A stretch of DNA of 14,873 bases from Clostridia bacterium (lineage in GTDB: Bacteria; Bacillota; Clostridia; Oscillospirales; Acutalibacteraceae). Every line of letters begins with the position of its first letter. The first letter of the stretch is position 1. Both the position numbers and the translations under genes were made by a program. The DNA lies in contig JAFTCS010000255.1 in NCBI GenBank assembly GCA_017454565.1, forward strand, positions 1-14,873, given 5' to 3'. The notes beneath the pieces are model-generated. The model made no database searches and was not told the origin of the DNA. It was given only the letters and a program-made list of their open reading frames with translations. Shown one piece after another: positions 14,112 through 14,873 of this stretch.

Positions 14112-14384
14112 AAGTAGCTCAATATTATAAAAGCTGTGAAGGAAACAAGATGCGTTCTTCTGTGCAAAGAGAGCCGCCGGTCGGTGTAAGGCGGTGACAG
14201 GATGCGTATGTATAGCTCATTCCGGAGCTTTCTGTCTGACGTTAATTAAGGCGGAACGGCTGGTACCGTTATATACCGGAGCCTTGTCTGAGGCTTGCTG
14301 AGGGACGCAGTGCGTCTGAAATTGGGTGGTACCGCGAGCATTATGCCCGCCCCATGGTCGGTTTACGATCGGGGCGGTTTTTTT
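14112..14384 (+). promoter_or_regulatory. T-box riboswitch, probably leucine-specific (CUC)
   Basis: The leader carries the T-box core GGGTGGTACCGCG (14324-14336). Stem I can be drawn from AAAGCT (14130-14135) with AGCTTT near 14226-14231, up through CCGCC/GGCGG. The codon CTC (14216-14218) sits at the specifier position and reads leucine. The antiterminator bulge TGGT pairs with an NCCA end whose discriminator is A, as expected for tRNA-Leu. The terminator pairs CCGCCCC (14347-14353) with GGGGCGG (14371-14377), then TTTTTTT (14378-14384). Uncharged tRNA-Leu should favour read-through into leuA. Confidence 0.9.
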
Positions 14385-14427
14385 GTTGGCATTTTATCCT
14401 TTAGAATTTTTATTGGAGGTAATCATC

Positions 14428-14873
14428 ATGGAAAAAGGATTCAAAAAATATATTCCCTTTCAGCAGATCAAGATGGAGCACAGGGAATGGCCGGACAATG
14501 TTATAACCAAAGCGCCTGTCTGGTGCTCGGTTGACCTGCGTGACGGAAATCAGGCACTGATTGACCCTATGAATTTACAGCAGAAGCTTGAATTTTTTCA
14601 TGCACTGTGCGATATGGGCTTCAAGGAGATCGAAATAGGTTTTCCGTCTGCGTCTGAGACGGAGTATGAGATCTGCCGTGAGCTTATCGAGGGCAACCAT
14701 ATTCCCGACGACGTAACTATTCAGGTTTTAGTGCAGGCAAGAGAGCATCTTATCCGCAAGACCTTCGAGGCTGTGAAAGGCGCAAAAAATGTTATAGTCC
14801 ACTTATATAACTCAACCTCTACATTGCAGAGGAAGGTCGTTTTCAAGAAGGATATGGAGGGTATCATAGACAT
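14428..14873 (+). CDS. leuA: 2-isopropylmalate synthase, 5' part
   Basis: First committed step of leucine biosynthesis: acetyl-CoA plus 2-oxoisovalerate to 2-isopropylmalate. Only the first 148 codons are in the window; the frame stays open to the edge. The sequence WPDNVITKAPVWCSVDLRDG and then NQALIDPM (about residues 22-49) is the catalytic N-terminus of the long (actinobacterial-type, LeuA2) subfamily, with the metal-binding Asp in DLRDGNQ. GFPSASETEYE (about 73-83) also fits. The SD GGAGGT (14415-14420) is 7 nt before the ATG. The leucine-specific T-box supports this assignment over homocitrate or citramalate synthase. Confidence 0.93.
   Translation, partial: MEKGFKKYIPFQQIKMEHREWPDNVITKAPVWCSVDLRDGNQALIDPMNLQQKLEFFHALCDMGFKEIEIGFPSASETEYEICRELIEGNHIPDDVTIQVLVQAREHLIRKTFEAVKGAKNVIVHLYNSTSTLQRKVVFKKDMEGIID

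Noticed and set aside
13805..14167. 120-codon minus-strand frame after serS
   Set aside because: It overlaps the serS 3' end, repeat copy B and the leuA promoter, and lacks family similarity or an SD.
1..14873. CRISPR arrays, tRNA or rRNA genes, insertion sequences, prophage genes
   Set aside because: None were seen; apart from the repeats listed, the region is conserved core genome.

Overview
This window is the replication-origin neighbourhood of a low-to-moderate GC Firmicute. Gene order, strong Shine-Dalgarno (SD) sites, perfect parS sites and a T-box leader all point that way. The protein style suggests a Clostridia/Oscillospiraceae (Ruminococcus-like) genome; this placement is inference, since no rRNA or species marker is present.

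Layout: dnaA lies on the minus strand at the left edge, and the 99 bases downstream of it carry a cluster of DnaA-box-like 9-mers (family TTWTCAACA), a likely part of oriC. dnaA and rpmH diverge from a 402-bp intergenic region with promoters for both. To the right, on the plus strand, run rpmH, rnpA, yidD, yidC and jag (ribosomal protein, RNase P protein, membrane insertion, RNA-binding partner), closed by a strong terminator. Next, on the minus strand, come a noc-like ParB paralogue, rsmG, mnmG and mnmE. Then parA-parB, serS and the 5' part of leuA are on the plus strand. leuA is preceded by a promoter and a complete T-box riboswitch.

The genes cover initiation of replication (dnaA), origin segregation (parA, parB and four parS sites), possible nucleoid occlusion (noc-like gene), tRNA wobble-uridine modification (mnmE, mnmG), 16S rRNA methylation (rsmG), protein insertion (yidC, yidD), seryl-tRNA charging and leucine synthesis.

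Points that stand out: (1) the mnmE-mnmG-rsmG-noc block sits exactly where Bacillus subtilis has it, but inverted in place, so it runs head-on to replication forks leaving the origin. (2) Three parS sites form an exact 39-bp tandem array between the divergent mnmE and parA promoters, with a fourth parS between mnmG and mnmE. (3) A 32-bp dyad of DnaA-box-like half-sites with identical geometry occurs once just upstream of the dnaA promoter and twice upstream of the noc-like gene. (4) The noc-like ParB paralogue has replaced the residues that set parS or NBS specificity. (5) A roughly 100-bp dispersed repeat occurs twice in opposite orientation, with compensatory changes in both of its hairpins. 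(6) The rpmH-rnpA spacer holds a long structured element closed by a perfect 18-bp inverted repeat.
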